64,000 nucleotides of DNA, from positions 310,001 through 374,000 of the forward strand of contig NZ_CP137142.1 of the NCBI RefSeq assembly GCF_045287255.1, read 5' to 3'. Shown in pieces: positions 16,926 through 26,265 of the stretch. How positions within the stretch are numbered: the stretch's first letter is position 1; every line of letters begins with the position of its first letter. Made by a program: the position numbers and the translations under genes. The stretch comes from Henriciella sp045287255. GTDB lineage: Bacteria > Pseudomonadota > Alphaproteobacteria > Caulobacterales > Hyphomonadaceae. A model generated the notes under the pieces. The model saw only the letters and a program-made list of their open reading frames with translations. It was not told where the DNA came from and did no database searches.

Positions 16926-17621
16926 GTGAACTCACCTCTTCTCATTCTTGGTATGCATCGGTCTGGTACAAGTTGTCTGGCAGGGTGTCTTGAGGCGGGT
17001 GGCTTGTCCCTTGGGGCGGTCAATACCGCTGCGCCGCATAATAAGAAGGGCAATAGAGAGCTTGAGGATGTCCGGGCGCTGCATGACCGTATCTTGAGCT
17101 TTCATGGCTATAGCTGGGATTGCCCTCCGCCATCCGGGCTGGAATGGCGGCCCATCGATATTCAGGCTCTAAAGGACAAAACAGAAGCCTTAGCCAAACA
17201 GAAATCCTGGGGATTTAAGGATCCACGGACGTTGTTTTGCATGCAGGGTTGGGAGACCGTTTTTAAACCTCGCTACGTTGCAACCTTCCGGCATCCCTTA
17301 TCCGTCATGGCGAGCTTGATGGGGCGCGCTAAAGCCTGGAATGAAACTATGGCGGCTTCTCATGCTCGTGACTTGTGGATTGCCTATAATCGACAACTGC
17401 TCGACTTCACGGCGGGTAAGGAAACTAAATTTGTGAAGTATGGCGGGGATGAGGCCATCTATCTCGCACGTATTGCTGAGCTAGCGACACATTTCGGCCT
17501 GGATGCCGAGAAAGCCGTTGGCTTTTATTCCAGCCAACTAACCAATGAAACGCCAGATACCGAACGTGTTCCGGATGGCTGTGAGGCGATCTGGGACGAG
17601 TTAAACGCCAGAGTAAAATAG
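16926..17621 (+). CDS. sulfotransferase-family protein
   Basis: 231 aa. The N-terminus LLILGMHRSGTSCLAGCL is the 5'-phosphosulfate binding loop of PAPS-dependent sulfotransferases (GMHRSGTS); VATFRHPLSVMASL is the 3'-phosphate binding RHP motif, with WGFKDPRT upstream. It would move sulfate from PAPS to a sugar or other acceptor in the cytoplasm. Start GTG at 16926 with AAGGG at 16917-16921. It diverges from the GT2 gene at 15733 and faces rmlA, so a role in decorating a surface glycan is inferred from neighbours. Kinases share the P-loop shape; the RHP motif makes sulfotransferase the better call. Confidence 0.8.
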   Translation: MNSPLLILGMHRSGTSCLAGCLEAGGLSLGAVNTAAPHNKKGNRELEDVRALHDRILSFHGYSWDCPPPSGLEWRPIDIQALKDKTEALAKQKSWGFKDPRTLFCMQGWETVFKPRYVATFRHPLSVMASLMGRAKAWNETMAASHARDLWIAYNRQLLDFTAGKETKFVKYGGDEAIYLARIAELATHFGLDAEKAVGFYSSQLTNETPDTERVPDGCEAIWDELNARVK

Positions 17622-17667
17622 CTTTAAGGCGAAGTGCGTTTTGATGCGCATATCCAGTGGTTTGAGC

Positions 17668-18543
17668 CTAGCTGCTCGTGCTGCTGTCCAGCAAGCTTTC
17701 CAGGTACGGTTTATAGCCATTCTTGTAGTTATTCGCGAGGCGCAGCAGATCATCATCAGAGATGAAACCTTGCCGCCATGCGATTTCTTCGAGGCAAGCG
17801 ACTTTGTAGCGCTGCTGGCGCTCAACCGCGCGAACGTAATTCGAGACTTGTAGCAAACTGTCAAAGGTGCCCGCATCCCACCATGTAGTTCCACGCGATA
17901 GCTGTACAACGTCCAGGTCTCCGCGGGCCAAATATTTCGCATTCACGCAAGTAATCTCAAGCTCGCCGCGGGCCGAAGGTTTTACCGTTTTGGCGATATC
18001 AACCACATCCTGATCGTAAAAATACAATCCGGTCACAGCCCAGTTGCTTTTGGGGTGAACTGGTTTCTCCTCGATCGAAATGGCGCGGCCATCTTCGCCA
18101 ACTTCGACAATACCGAATTGATGGGGGTCTTGAACTTCATATGCAAAAACAGAAGCCCCTGCCTTCGCTTCGGCTGCAGATCGCACAACGCCTGAAAATC
18201 CAGCGCCGTGAAAGATGTTATCCCCAAGGGCCAGGGCGCTAGGGCCACCAGCAAGGAAGCTCTCGCCGATCAGGAAAGCTTCAGCAAGCCCATTTGGGGC
18301 CGACTGAGTGGCATAAGAGAAGGACATGCCCAGATGCGAGCCATCGCCGAGCAAGGCCTCAAACTGTTCACGCGATTGCGGCGTCGTAATGATCAGCAGC
18401 TCTCTAATTCCGGCGAGCATAAGCGTCGAAATCGGATAATGGATCATCGGCTTGTCATAGACCGGCAATAGCTGTTTCGAAATGCTGTTCGTCAGAGGGG
18501 CGAGACGCGATCCAGCGCCGCCAGCTAGGATAATGCCCTTCAT
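17668..18543 (-). CDS. rmlA: glucose-1-phosphate thymidylyltransferase
   Basis: 291 aa, full length. KGIILAGGAGSRLAPLTN is the nucleotidyltransferase loop, SKQLLPVYDKPMIHYPISTL the sugar-nucleotide pocket and YDQDVVDIAKTVKPSARGELE the RmlA signature. It makes dTDP-glucose from dTTP and Glc-1-P, first step to dTDP-rhamnose and other dTDP-6-deoxysugars. rmlB, C and D are not in the window. It is convergent with the sulfotransferase at 16926 and lies among glycosyltransferase genes, so it presumably supplies the surface glycan. Confidence 0.95.
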   Translation of the reverse strand: MKGIILAGGAGSRLAPLTNSISKQLLPVYDKPMIHYPISTLMLAGIRELLIITTPQSREQFEALLGDGSHLGMSFSYATQSAPNGLAEAFLIGESFLAGGPSALALGDNIFHGAGFSGVVRSAAEAKAGASVFAYEVQDPHQFGIVEVGEDGRAISIEEKPVHPKSNWAVTGLYFYDQDVVDIAKTVKPSARGELEITCVNAKYLARGDLDVVQLSRGTTWWDAGTFDSLLQVSNYVRAVERQQRYKVACLEEIAWRQGFISDDDLLRLANNYKNGYKPYLESLLDSSTSS

Positions 18544-18856
18544 TTCTCTGCCCCCTTACAGATAAAGCCGCATTCTTCAGTGCAGCCGGCATTAAAACTG
18601 TCGCAGAAAATAGGCGATTGAGCATGTTGGGCGCGCTTCTTGCAGGCTGGCTCAATCATTACAAATATAATCATGACAGGTAGACTTAACTCAAACTCGC
18701 TAGCGCCCTAGCACTCTCATAGATAAGGTGAAAGTCACTTTACTGTAACTTGTAAGTTGCTAAGGAAGCCCATTGCCGGGTTGGCGTGTTGAGTAATTGC
18801 CTGCATTGGTGTTGGCCGACAGCGAGGATGCTATCGGATAGAATTTGGAGATGGCC
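18544..18856. other. 313-bp divergent intergenic region between rmlA and the large sulfotransferase fusion
   Basis: No coding frame of note. It must hold the promoters of both divergent genes. The only structure I see is a short inverted repeat AACTT-GT-AAGTT at 18747-18758. The right half (18660-18780) is visibly more AT-rich than its surroundings. Confidence 0.5.
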
Positions 18857-21250
18857 ATGCCGGACGCTTCGCAACTTGATGTTTTGCTGATCTGCGGCTC
18901 TCACCGTTCTGGCACTTCGGCCTTAACGCGCACCTTTAATCTGCTTGGCTATGGTGCTCCTCGCACATTGATCAAAAGCAATAAGTCGAACCGAAGCGGA
19001 CATTGGGAATCAGAACCGCTCGCGCGACTGAATGATAGCCTCCTTCAAAAGGGCGGTTTGACCTGGGATGCATGGGGTAAGGGGCATCTTGATCGTTTGC
19101 GGGTTCAGGACCGGCGGGATTTTATCGAAGACTTGCATAGTCTGCTCGCTAGTGAGTTCCCGCCTGGGCAACCTTGGGTGGTGAAATGCCCGCGGATTTG
19201 CCGACTTCTGCCTTACTATCTAGAGGCGTTCGAACAGAAAGAAGCATCGCTCAAGATTGTGATTCCGGTTCGTAATCCGCTTGAAGTCATGAAGTCCCTG
19301 GAGGTTCGCAATGGCATGAGTCAGGCAGCTGCGGGTCTCTTATGGTTGCGCTACATGCTTGAGACTGTTGAGGCGTCGGCGAATGTGCCGCGCACCTTCA
19401 TGGCCTATGAGGACTTCCTTGACGATCCCGTTCTTTTGATGGGTAAAATTGTTGATCAACTTGATCTTGATCCACCTTTCCCGATTGATGGAGTGGCTGA
19501 TCAGATTGCCGCTTTTGCCGACACGGGGCTGCGCCATCATCAGCGCACTCCAATCGAAGTCGCTCATGACCCTGTTACTGAGGTCTGGATTAGTGATGCC
19601 TATGCAGCGTTATTGCTGCTCTGTAAGGAGCCAACGACGAAAGAGGCTCTGGAGCGTTTGGCGCAAATAAAAGCTAAACTGGACGCCGCAGACCCTATTC
19701 TTGGAACCATTGCCGGTGCATTGGAGGCAGAAGCTGATGAGCACCGTGTAGAATTTGAGAGACGCCTCAAATTGGTTCAGGACAGTTTGACAGAGGCCCA
19801 TTCACAGGTTGAGATCCAAACTAAACAGCTGAGCGATTATTCTACTAAGCTGGACCTTGCAGAGACCGAAGCTGCTGCCGCACGTTCAGAGACGCTTGAT
19901 CTTAGCAAGCTGCGCGAAGCAGATGCCGAAGAGCTGAAAAAAATACGACAAGAGCTCGCTGAGCTTCGCAAGACGCCTAAGCTCTCCGCAGAAGCGACAA
20001 AGGCGATGAAAGAGGCAAAAGACTTACAGGACCGTCTGAAGGCGACTGAGAAAGAGTTGCGTCAGCAGAGCCGTCAATTCTGGCGCCTCAAAGACGAACT
20101 GTCATGGTCCAAGGGCATGATCCGACAGTATGAAGCTTCTACATCCTGGCGTGTGACGCGACCGCTGCGGACGATTATGCGATCCATTCGTGGGCTTCGT
20201 ACTCCAAACACGCAGAGCGAACTTCCTCCACCTGCCAAAGACTTAAAGTCTGACCATGCTGTAGAGGCTACGAAAAAGACCGCGAAATCCGGGACTTATA
20301 ATAAAAGCGATATTGCGACTCTCGTGGCCTCTAAGGCGTTTGATAAGACTTACTATCTGTCCCATTACCCAGAAAGCCAATTGCATCCGGAAGGACCGGA
20401 GGCGCATTACTTGGAATCAGGGTGGCGGAAAGGCTTTAAGCCTAACCCGACCTTTGACACCAAAGCCTATTTGGCAGCTCATCCCGATTTGAAAACGGTC
20501 GATACATGTCCTTTGCTGCACTTTATCAAGACCGAAGAGAGCGCAGTTAAAGCCAACGCCAAAAAAGCCCTGAATGGATCAGGACGAGCGCCAAGAATTG
20601 CTGTCTTTACAGCGATTGTTGACGGCTATGATGACCTTAAAGAACCTGAAATTATCTCCGAACACGCTGACTATTTTGTGTTCACCAATAGCAAGGTTTC
20701 AAAGAACAGCGTCTGGAAGCCGATGCCGTTGGAGTATGTTTCACATGATCCAACGCGAACCGCGCGCTTTGTAAAAACCCATCCGCATCTTTATTTCGCT
20801 GATTATGATTGGGCGATCTGGGTCGATGCAAATCTGTTGCTGGTTGAAAAACCTGAAGCATTGCTTCCTGACCCTGGTTCCAAGAGTAAAGTTCTGACCT
20901 GGCATCACCCCTTGCGAAACTGTGTTTATCAGGAAGGGGATGAGTGTATCAAACGCGGCAAGGATGATGCCGATATCATCTCTCAGCACATGGAACGCTT
21001 GCGCGCGCGCGATTACCCTGTTGAGGCTGGGATGTTTGAGACCAGCGTCATGGTTTCCAGAATGGGCGATCGCGACGTTGAAGGCATGTTCAAACAGTGG
21101 TGGGCCGATATTGCGCGTTGGAGTCGCCGGGACCAGCTTAGCCTTCCTGTTGTCCTGAACGGGCTTGATTTGGATGTGGGTTATCTCGCCCGGGCCGGGA
21201 TATGTATGCGAACCGACCCGCGTTTCGTCTATTTTGGTCATAATAAGTAG
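18857..21250 (+). CDS. sulfotransferase - coiled coil - DUF616-like glycosyltransferase fusion
   Basis: 797 aa from ATG 18857. Three parts. Residues about 5-270: sulfotransferase domain with LLICGSHRSGTSALTRTFNL (PAPS loop) and IVIPVRNPLEVMKSLEVRNG (3'-phosphate site). Residues about 280-420: long heptad-like, charged coiled coil. Residues about 490-565: a module with FDKTYYLSHYPESQ, YLESGWRKGFKPNPTFDTK and LAAHPDLK, a short repeat found in large glycan-synthesis proteins. Residues about 580-797: RIAVFTAIVDGYDDLKEP, YDWAIWVDANLLL, WHHPLRNCVYQEG, resembling DUF616 putative glycosyltransferases. Start: GGAG six bases before ATG 18857; TTG 18845 and ATG 18851 are alternatives. Followed after 13 bp by a GT2 gene. 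Activity is inferred from domains. Confidence 0.75.
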   Translation: MPDASQLDVLLICGSHRSGTSALTRTFNLLGYGAPRTLIKSNKSNRSGHWESEPLARLNDSLLQKGGLTWDAWGKGHLDRLRVQDRRDFIEDLHSLLASEFPPGQPWVVKCPRICRLLPYYLEAFEQKEASLKIVIPVRNPLEVMKSLEVRNGMSQAAAGLLWLRYMLETVEASANVPRTFMAYEDFLDDPVLLMGKIVDQLDLDPPFPIDGVADQIAAFADTGLRHHQRTPIEVAHDPVTEVWISDAYAALLLLCKEPTTKEALERLAQIKAKLDAADPILGTIAGALEAEADEHRVEFERRLKLVQDSLTEAHSQVEIQTKQLSDYSTKLDLAETEAAAARSETLDLSKLREADAEELKKIRQELAELRKTPKLSAEATKAMKEAKDLQDRLKATEKELRQQSRQFWRLKDELSWSKGMIRQYEASTSWRVTRPLRTIMRSIRGLRTPNTQSELPPPAKDLKSDHAVEATKKTAKSGTYNKSDIATLVASKAFDKTYYLSHYPESQLHPEGPEAHYLESGWRKGFKPNPTFDTKAYLAAHPDLKTVDTCPLLHFIKTEESAVKANAKKALNGSGRAPRIAVFTAIVDGYDDLKEPEIISEHADYFVFTNSKVSKNSVWKPMPLEYVSHDPTRTARFVKTHPHLYFADYDWAIWVDANLLLVEKPEALLPDPGSKSKVLTWHHPLRNCVYQEGDECIKRGKDDADIISQHMERLRARDYPVEAGMFETSVMVSRMGDRDVEGMFKQWWADIARWSRRDQLSLPVVLNGLDLDVGYLARAGICMRTDPRFVYFGHNK

Positions 21251-21263
21251 GGGCCAGATCCCA

Positions 21264-22148
21264 ATGAGTACTGAAACCGTCACACCTGACTGGCCACTGG
21301 TTGATGTGGTCGTTTGCGTCCATAATTCACTGGAAGATGTTCAGCGCTGCATAAGCTCAGTGATTGAAAGTGACTATCCTGCCGATCGCTTAAATCTGAT
21401 CATTGTCGATGATGGGTCGGGCGAGAAAACCGCAAGCTATTTGCGCGACTGGGTCAAAGGCAAGGATAATGTGCAACTGATCCGGCGCGAGCAGGCTGGC
21501 GGATATACGATTGCAGCCAATACAGGCCTCAAGCAGGCCACGGGCGAAATCGCCGCCATGCTCAATTCTGATACGATTGTGCCCAAGCGCTGGTTGCAGA
21601 AAATAACCAGAATCTTTGCCGACAAGCCTGACGTTGGTCTTGTCGGGCCGCTCTCAAATGCGGCGAGCTGGCAATCTGTTCCTGAACTGTCAGCCAAAGG
21701 CGGTGGCTGGGCGATTAATCCTCTGAAGGAAGGCTTCTCCGTCACGGATATGGATGAGATGATTGCACCGCTTGCTGAGGATGTTGGTGTCCTACCAAGA
21801 GTGCCTTTGCTGAATGGCTTCTGTTTCGTGATCCGCCGCGCGATATGTGAAGATATCGGCTATTTCGATGAAGAAGGCTTCCCGCGCGGCTATGGTGAGG
21901 AAGATGATTTCTGCATCCGCGCCACCGATGCGGGCTATGGTTTGGTGCTCGCCATCAACACGTATGTCTTTCACGCAAAATCAAAAAGCTACGGCACTAA
22001 GACCCGAAATGAGTTAAGTCAGCAGGGACAGATCGTCCTGCGTCAGAAACACTCTAAAGAGCGTCTTGATCGCGCGGTAAAAACGATGCGGCTAAATCCA
22101 TACCTGGCGCAAATCCGCGATGCCGTTGGCAAAGCGATGACCGCTTAG
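21264..22148 (+). CDS. glycosyltransferase family 2
   Basis: 294 aa. VDVVVCVHNSLEDVQRCISS opens a GT-A domain, with LIIVDDGSGEKT (nucleotide binding), AAMLNSDTIVPKRWL (DxD equivalent SDT) and a C-terminal RAICEDIGYFDEEGFPRGYG then EEDDFCIRATDAG, the usual acceptor-site EDD motif. Rhamnosyl/glycosyltransferase of a surface polysaccharide; sugar unknown. ATG at 21264 is 13 bp after the fusion-protein stop, so the two are probably one operon. It ends 9 bp from the convergent T2SS gene at 22158. Confidence 0.87.
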   Translation: MSTETVTPDWPLVDVVVCVHNSLEDVQRCISSVIESDYPADRLNLIIVDDGSGEKTASYLRDWVKGKDNVQLIRREQAGGYTIAANTGLKQATGEIAAMLNSDTIVPKRWLQKITRIFADKPDVGLVGPLSNAASWQSVPELSAKGGGWAINPLKEGFSVTDMDEMIAPLAEDVGVLPRVPLLNGFCFVIRRAICEDIGYFDEEGFPRGYGEEDDFCIRATDAGYGLVLAINTYVFHAKSKSYGTKTRNELSQQGQIVLRQKHSKERLDRAVKTMRLNPYLAQIRDAVGKAMTA

Positions 22149-22157
22149 ATTGCAGTT

Positions 22158-22649
22158 TTATCTATCTAATTCTTCCGGGGGTTTTGGTCCGCTGACCGTA
22201 AGCGTGGTTGTGACGCCATCGCGTTCCGCGCTTAAGTGATTCATGGATACTTCCAGAACTTGCCAGCCCCCTTCGAACTGATCGCCAACCGTGGCATTGA
22301 CCAATTTGCCATCGGCGCGCCTGACCTGGGCTGTGTAAATACCATCAATACGAGCTACGGACAGAATTTGTGGGAAGGGCGGTCCTTCCGCTTCTGCAAT
22401 TGCGGTTTCTTTCTCAATCAAGGCCTCGTCCACAAATGGGGTACGTGGCTCAGGGAACATGCTTGCCGTGATAAGCGCCTGTCGAAAGCGTGAGGCTGAC
22501 TGGCTGTAGTCTATAGGTGTCTTAGGCGTATCCCAGCGATCTGATCGGCTTGCAGCTTCTCCAGCTGCATCTGGCGTGCTGGTCAGAAAGCCGAATGCAG
22601 CCCCCCCGACGAGACAGGCAATAATGGCAAAGAGAACAGGCTTGCTCAT
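22158..22649 (-). CDS. GspC/XcpP-like type II secretion inner-membrane protein
   Basis: 163 aa. One N-terminal membrane anchor (VLFAIIACLVGGAAFGFLTS), a Pro-rich periplasmic linker and a C-terminal domain that resembles the homology region of GspC/GspP: FPQILSVARIDGIYTAQV then NATVGDQFEGGWQVLEVSMN. GspC links the inner-membrane platform to the secretin. It is shorter than classical GspC (about 270 aa) and lacks a PDZ or coiled-coil end. ATG overlaps the gspM stop (ATGA), which is the main support for a T2SS role; by sequence alone the call is weak. Confidence 0.6.
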   Translation of the reverse strand: MSKPVLFAIIACLVGGAAFGFLTSTPDAAGEAASRSDRWDTPKTPIDYSQSASRFRQALITASMFPEPRTPFVDEALIEKETAIAEAEGPPFPQILSVARIDGIYTAQVRRADGKLVNATVGDQFEGGWQVLEVSMNHLSAERDGVTTTLTVSGPKPPEELDR

Positions 22650-23233
22650 GAAGCACCATCCTCGTTCGAGATAATAGGAATGAAAGGCAAGTAGCCGCCA
22701 AATGTAATCCGGCTAACCTGACCGTCCCGCATCGGGATCGACATTTCGGTGATCATGTAAGCACGATCAGATGTCGATAAGGCAACCAGCGTTGCAATAA
22801 ACGCATGGCTGTCGCCAACCGCGCGAACTTCAAAGCGTAGCAAGTCGCGGTTATCGATCCGGATCGGATCGCTCGACACCTGTAGGTTCACGCTTTGCAG
22901 ACCCGACTCGTTCAGAATCGCATTGAGCGCAGCTTGTGCCTCAGCAGAGGCAATCCCTGGGGTCGGGCCGCTCCAGACGCGCTTATCCCAAGCGCCCCGA
23001 GCTGTTGAGGCTTGCTGTGCTCGGTCCTGCCATTTGTCCAGACCATCCGTTTCAGACACAACTGTCTTTTCATCGAGCAAACGATTATAGTTCGCCTCTG
23101 CCTCATTACGCAGATCACTGATTTCAAAATAAATAAATGCCGCAATGAGTGCGGCAACAGCGACCAAGCCCCAGGCCAGGCGCGGCGTCATCTGTTCTTC
23201 CAACAGAGCAGAAAACCGTTGCAAACTGCTCAT
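22646..23233 (-). CDS. gspM: type II secretion GspM-like protein
   Basis: 195 aa. Short cytoplasmic N-terminus, one membrane helix (LAWGLVAVAALIAAFIYFEI), then a coiled-coil region and a ferredoxin-like periplasmic domain (SDPIRIDNRDLLRFEVRAVG, TLVALSTSDRAYMITEMSIP), the layout of GspM/PilO. It pairs with GspL in the inner-membrane assembly platform. Starts and stops overlap those of gspL and the GspC-like gene by 4 bp each. Confidence 0.72.
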   Translation of the reverse strand: MSSLQRFSALLEEQMTPRLAWGLVAVAALIAAFIYFEISDLRNEAEANYNRLLDEKTVVSETDGLDKWQDRAQQASTARGAWDKRVWSGPTPGIASAEAQAALNAILNESGLQSVNLQVSSDPIRIDNRDLLRFEVRAVGDSHAFIATLVALSTSDRAYMITEMSIPMRDGQVSRITFGGYLPFIPIISNEDGAS

Positions 23234-24333
23234 GGGGCCACTCCCGCAGTTTCGCTCGTTGATAGATCGCTCTGGGTTTGAACCTGACCGATAATCTGGC
23301 GCGAGTTAGGGTCGTAGCGCACGCCATTCCAGCTTGCGCTTTGTTCCAGCGTTGAAACCAGAGACACAACATTTTGTCCGATGCCACCGCGCACTGTGGT
23401 CCTCAGCTCGCCATCAATGTACTCGACACGCTCCAGACTGGCCTGATCTTCTGCAAGGACATCTGACAAATCCATAAGAGCGAAGACGATTGAAGCTGGA
23501 TCACCCAGTTCAGATAGATTCGCCGCATACTGCGCATCAGCCAAGGCGCGACGTCTTAGTTGAAGCCAGGGCTCTGAGGCGGCTCGCAGCTCGATGAGCT
23601 CTGTGTCCAATGCGTTTATCTTCGATTGCAGATTCAGATAACCTGCCCCCTGACAACTAACTGGTGCAGCCGCGACAAGTAGACAAGTCGCAGCCACTTG
23701 TAGAGGTGAAAGAGAGCTCAGGCGTGAGCGCCAATCCGGGGTGACCCAGAATAGGCCTTTGTCCCAAACAGGATCGCTGGTTTCTGGTCGCTCTATTGAT
23801 AAAGGATAGCCATTCTCATCTACAGGCCATGTGCTTGAGCGCGCACCGGCAAGGAAACGTTCCCATTCCTGCGTGTCTGGTTCTAATGCCCACCATCGTG
23901 ACGCGATACACTCATCATCTAGCCATATCTCGCCATCGAAGCCTTGCAGAGCCCTGACGATACGGGCCCCGTTTTTCATCGGCTTACGGGCAAGCGGCTC
24001 AGGAATAACCCGCGTTGAGGGGGAGCCGGTTAAAGCGCGTACAGTCTCTTTGTCCCAGCTCCAGATCGATGCTTCTTTCGGACCTGAAGTTTTTTCATTG
24101 ATATCAACAATGAATGTTGGATCCTTATAGCGCGTCTCATACTTTGCCTGTGCCAGAGCGACAGCACGGCCTTTGCTGCCACTTAAAGGCACTCTTCGGC
24201 GTGAATAGGTAAAAGAGCCGTGCGGAAGAATATGCAGAGACCCACCAAAGCGAATACCGCTTAGGACAGGCTTGAAATGACCCTCATTCGTCGGGGCGAG
24301 TAGGCGCGGAAGGACGAAGTTGAAGATAGACAT
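23230..24333 (-). CDS. gspL: type II secretion GspL-like protein
   Basis: 367 aa. The cytoplasmic N-terminal part (1-230) is divergent and I cannot confirm the actin-like fold. A membrane helix follows (LQVAATCLLVAAAPVSCQGA), then a coiled coil and a periplasmic ferredoxin-like domain with the GspL-type VALMDLSDVL and TLEQSASWNGVRYDPN. GspL recruits the ATPase GspE to the membrane. Its start overlaps the gspK 3' end by 50 bp, a larger overlap than its neighbours; no better start is visible downstream. Confidence 0.7.
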   Translation of the reverse strand: MSIFNFVLPRLLAPTNEGHFKPVLSGIRFGGSLHILPHGSFTYSRRRVPLSGSKGRAVALAQAKYETRYKDPTFIVDINEKTSGPKEASIWSWDKETVRALTGSPSTRVIPEPLARKPMKNGARIVRALQGFDGEIWLDDECIASRWWALEPDTQEWERFLAGARSSTWPVDENGYPLSIERPETSDPVWDKGLFWVTPDWRSRLSSLSPLQVAATCLLVAAAPVSCQGAGYLNLQSKINALDTELIELRAASEPWLQLRRRALADAQYAANLSELGDPASIVFALMDLSDVLAEDQASLERVEYIDGELRTTVRGGIGQNVVSLVSTLEQSASWNGVRYDPNSRQIIGQVQTQSDLSTSETAGVAP

Positions 24334-25330
24334 AGTTTTGCTCTGGGAACTCTGCGTCTGCGTTTACGGCGTACTCTGCAATTCGCCTACGGGAAAAGGC
24401 CCGATCAGCATTGCCTGACGTTCTCTCAATTTCAACCACTCTGCGCAACCCAAAAGGCACACCCTGCCGATAGGCTGTAAATGTAAACTGTGCTCGAACG
24501 CTTGGAAAACGACTATCCACAAGTTGCGTGCCAACAAGGTCATCAGCTGCCGTAGCTGATCCTGGGCGTACTAAACGACTGGCAAGGGCCTGTGGCATGC
24601 CTTTAGTGCGCGGGAAAACAGCTGTGGGAAATAGGGTTAGCGTTGTGAGTTCATCCGGATCTACGGTTAAAGCATCGAAGCCCATCACATTCTGTAATTC
24701 CTGATAGCTTCGCAAAGGCGAGTTCGTAGGCGGAGACCGGCGCGCAAGCCGATACTCAGCGCGCTCAGCCCCTTGGTATCGCCGATTTGTATTTGCATCC
24801 CGGTAATCCAAAAGCTTTGCAATCAAGGATTGTCTGTTTTGTGCGCCTTCGATCAGGGGCCCTAACCATTGTGTCAGAACACTGGCATCGGCTGCATTGA
24901 GTGAAAGCAAGCCATCCGCATCTTGGTATTTGATTGTGACATCGATTGAACCGCTCTTGATTGCGCGCATACCCCCGACTGCGTTCCAGATGTCATTCTC
25001 ACTCAACCCATCTATTGGAACGGGCTCACCCATGAGAAGGCTGCCTTCGTCAATAGACTGTCCTGACAAATCCAGGCCTGGTTCGACCATCGGGCTTGTT
25101 AGGAAGACATGCGTTGCAACCGTTTCCGCTGTATTCAAAGCCGCTGCGAGTTCAGTACGCTGAGAGACTGTGCTGAGGTTATCCTGCGCGCGCTTTAGTG
25201 CATTTGCGCCAACCACACTGAGAATTGAGACAATTGCAATAACCGCCAAGACATAAGGTAATACAAAGCCAGATTGCTCGTTGAGCACGACGGGGGTTCT
25301 GGCTTGATAAGCTGGCTTCATATTTTTCAT
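24284..25330 (-). CDS. gspK: type II secretion minor pseudopilin GspK
   Basis: 348 aa. An N-terminal prepilin-like segment, EQSGFVLPYVLAVIAIVSIL, gives a G/F cleavage site followed by the hydrophobic helix. GspK's large globular domain is recognisable: NAADASVLTQWLG, then KLLDYRDANTNRRYQGAERA and PLRSYQELQNVMGFDALTVD with the following LTTLTLFP. GspK caps the pseudopilus tip with GspI and GspJ. ATG at 25330 preferred; an in-frame start 57 bp upstream lies inside the GT2 gene. Eleven bp after the GT2 stop, so co-transcribed with it. Confidence 0.88.
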   Translation of the reverse strand: MKNMKPAYQARTPVVLNEQSGFVLPYVLAVIAIVSILSVVGANALKRAQDNLSTVSQRTELAAALNTAETVATHVFLTSPMVEPGLDLSGQSIDEGSLLMGEPVPIDGLSENDIWNAVGGMRAIKSGSIDVTIKYQDADGLLSLNAADASVLTQWLGPLIEGAQNRQSLIAKLLDYRDANTNRRYQGAERAEYRLARRSPPTNSPLRSYQELQNVMGFDALTVDPDELTTLTLFPTAVFPRTKGMPQALASRLVRPGSATAADDLVGTQLVDSRFPSVRAQFTFTAYRQGVPFGLRRVVEIERTSGNADRAFSRRRIAEYAVNADAEFPEQNYVYLQLRPSAPTRPDE

Positions 25331-25341
25331 GCTGAAAGTGA

Positions 25342-26265
25342 TCACTCTAATAGAGCGCTGATCGCCTTTTGCGAAAGCTTGGCCCATTCTCCGCGTTGCG
25401 CCCCATACAGCACGGGCCGACGACGAGGTGTTTTGAACCGCTCTCCACGGATCGCCTCATACTTTTCTTGATAACGTTCAAAAGTCGTACGGCCATCGGC
25501 TTCGACTTCTCTGACATTGCGAGATGTCGTTACACCGCCATGGAATTGATGGAATGTCCCCTCGCCAAGCAGGAGAACATAGGGAACGGTTTCAACATCG
25601 ACAGCGCGTTTGAAGAAATCAAGGTTCACTAAGCCGCCACCCGGCGTGTCGAAGGCTTCCTCATATCCGCCAAGCTTTTCGTAAAAGCCGCGCGTCAGCA
25701 AAGGGGCATTAGATTCTGACATCTGGCCAAACCATGCTGCTTTTGCTGATCCACCCATCGCCGCGATTTCGAACAAGCGGTAACCCTGCTTGGGCCAGTT
25801 TATCGATGCCAGTAAGGCATCCTCTTTTTCCTGATTGTATCCGGACAGAACCGAAATCTGTTGTCTTTCCGAACCAAGATGGAAACCTGTAGTCGCCACA
25901 AAAGCGCCGTCATGGTTCTTCAAGGCCTTGCGCCCGTATCGCAACAGACCCGGGGAGGCCATGCGCGCGCCGTCAATGACAGGGCAAATGATCTGGCCCC
26001 GCGCCATTTTCGCCCCGAGGTTTAAGGCTCTGGCTGGCGAAGGGGGCGGATTGGGAACTTCGATATAACGCACATTTATTGGCCATGCATTGCGAATCTC
26101 AAGCGGAACAGGGTCTGTTGCACTGTTATTCATGACTAGGATTTCAATTTCATCCTGACGTATGCCTTGCTGATAAGGTGCATTGAAAGACTCGACAGTC
26201 CGCACAATTTCACGCGCCATTTTATAGCAAACGATGACCACGGATATGCTGGGATCACTGGCCAT
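25342..26265 (-). CDS. glycosyltransferase family 2-like protein
   Basis: 307 aa. ISVVIVCYKMAREIVRTVES, a variant GT-A opening, with EILVMNNSATDP, PARALNLGAKMARGQIICPV and IDGARM in place of the DxD, and EKLGGYEEAFDTPGGGLVNL in the acceptor region. It is a diverged GT2, with MNNSATD instead of the common VDDGSTD. Its gene leads the gspK-L-M-C minus-strand unit, which places a glycosyltransferase in a secretion operon. Confidence 0.75.
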   Translation of the reverse strand: MASDPSISVVIVCYKMAREIVRTVESFNAPYQQGIRQDEIEILVMNNSATDPVPLEIRNAWPINVRYIEVPNPPPSPARALNLGAKMARGQIICPVIDGARMASPGLLRYGRKALKNHDGAFVATTGFHLGSERQQISVLSGYNQEKEDALLASINWPKQGYRLFEIAAMGGSAKAAWFGQMSESNAPLLTRGFYEKLGGYEEAFDTPGGGLVNLDFFKRAVDVETVPYVLLLGEGTFHQFHGGVTTSRNVREVEADGRTTFERYQEKYEAIRGERFKTPRRRPVLYGAQRGEWAKLSQKAISALLE

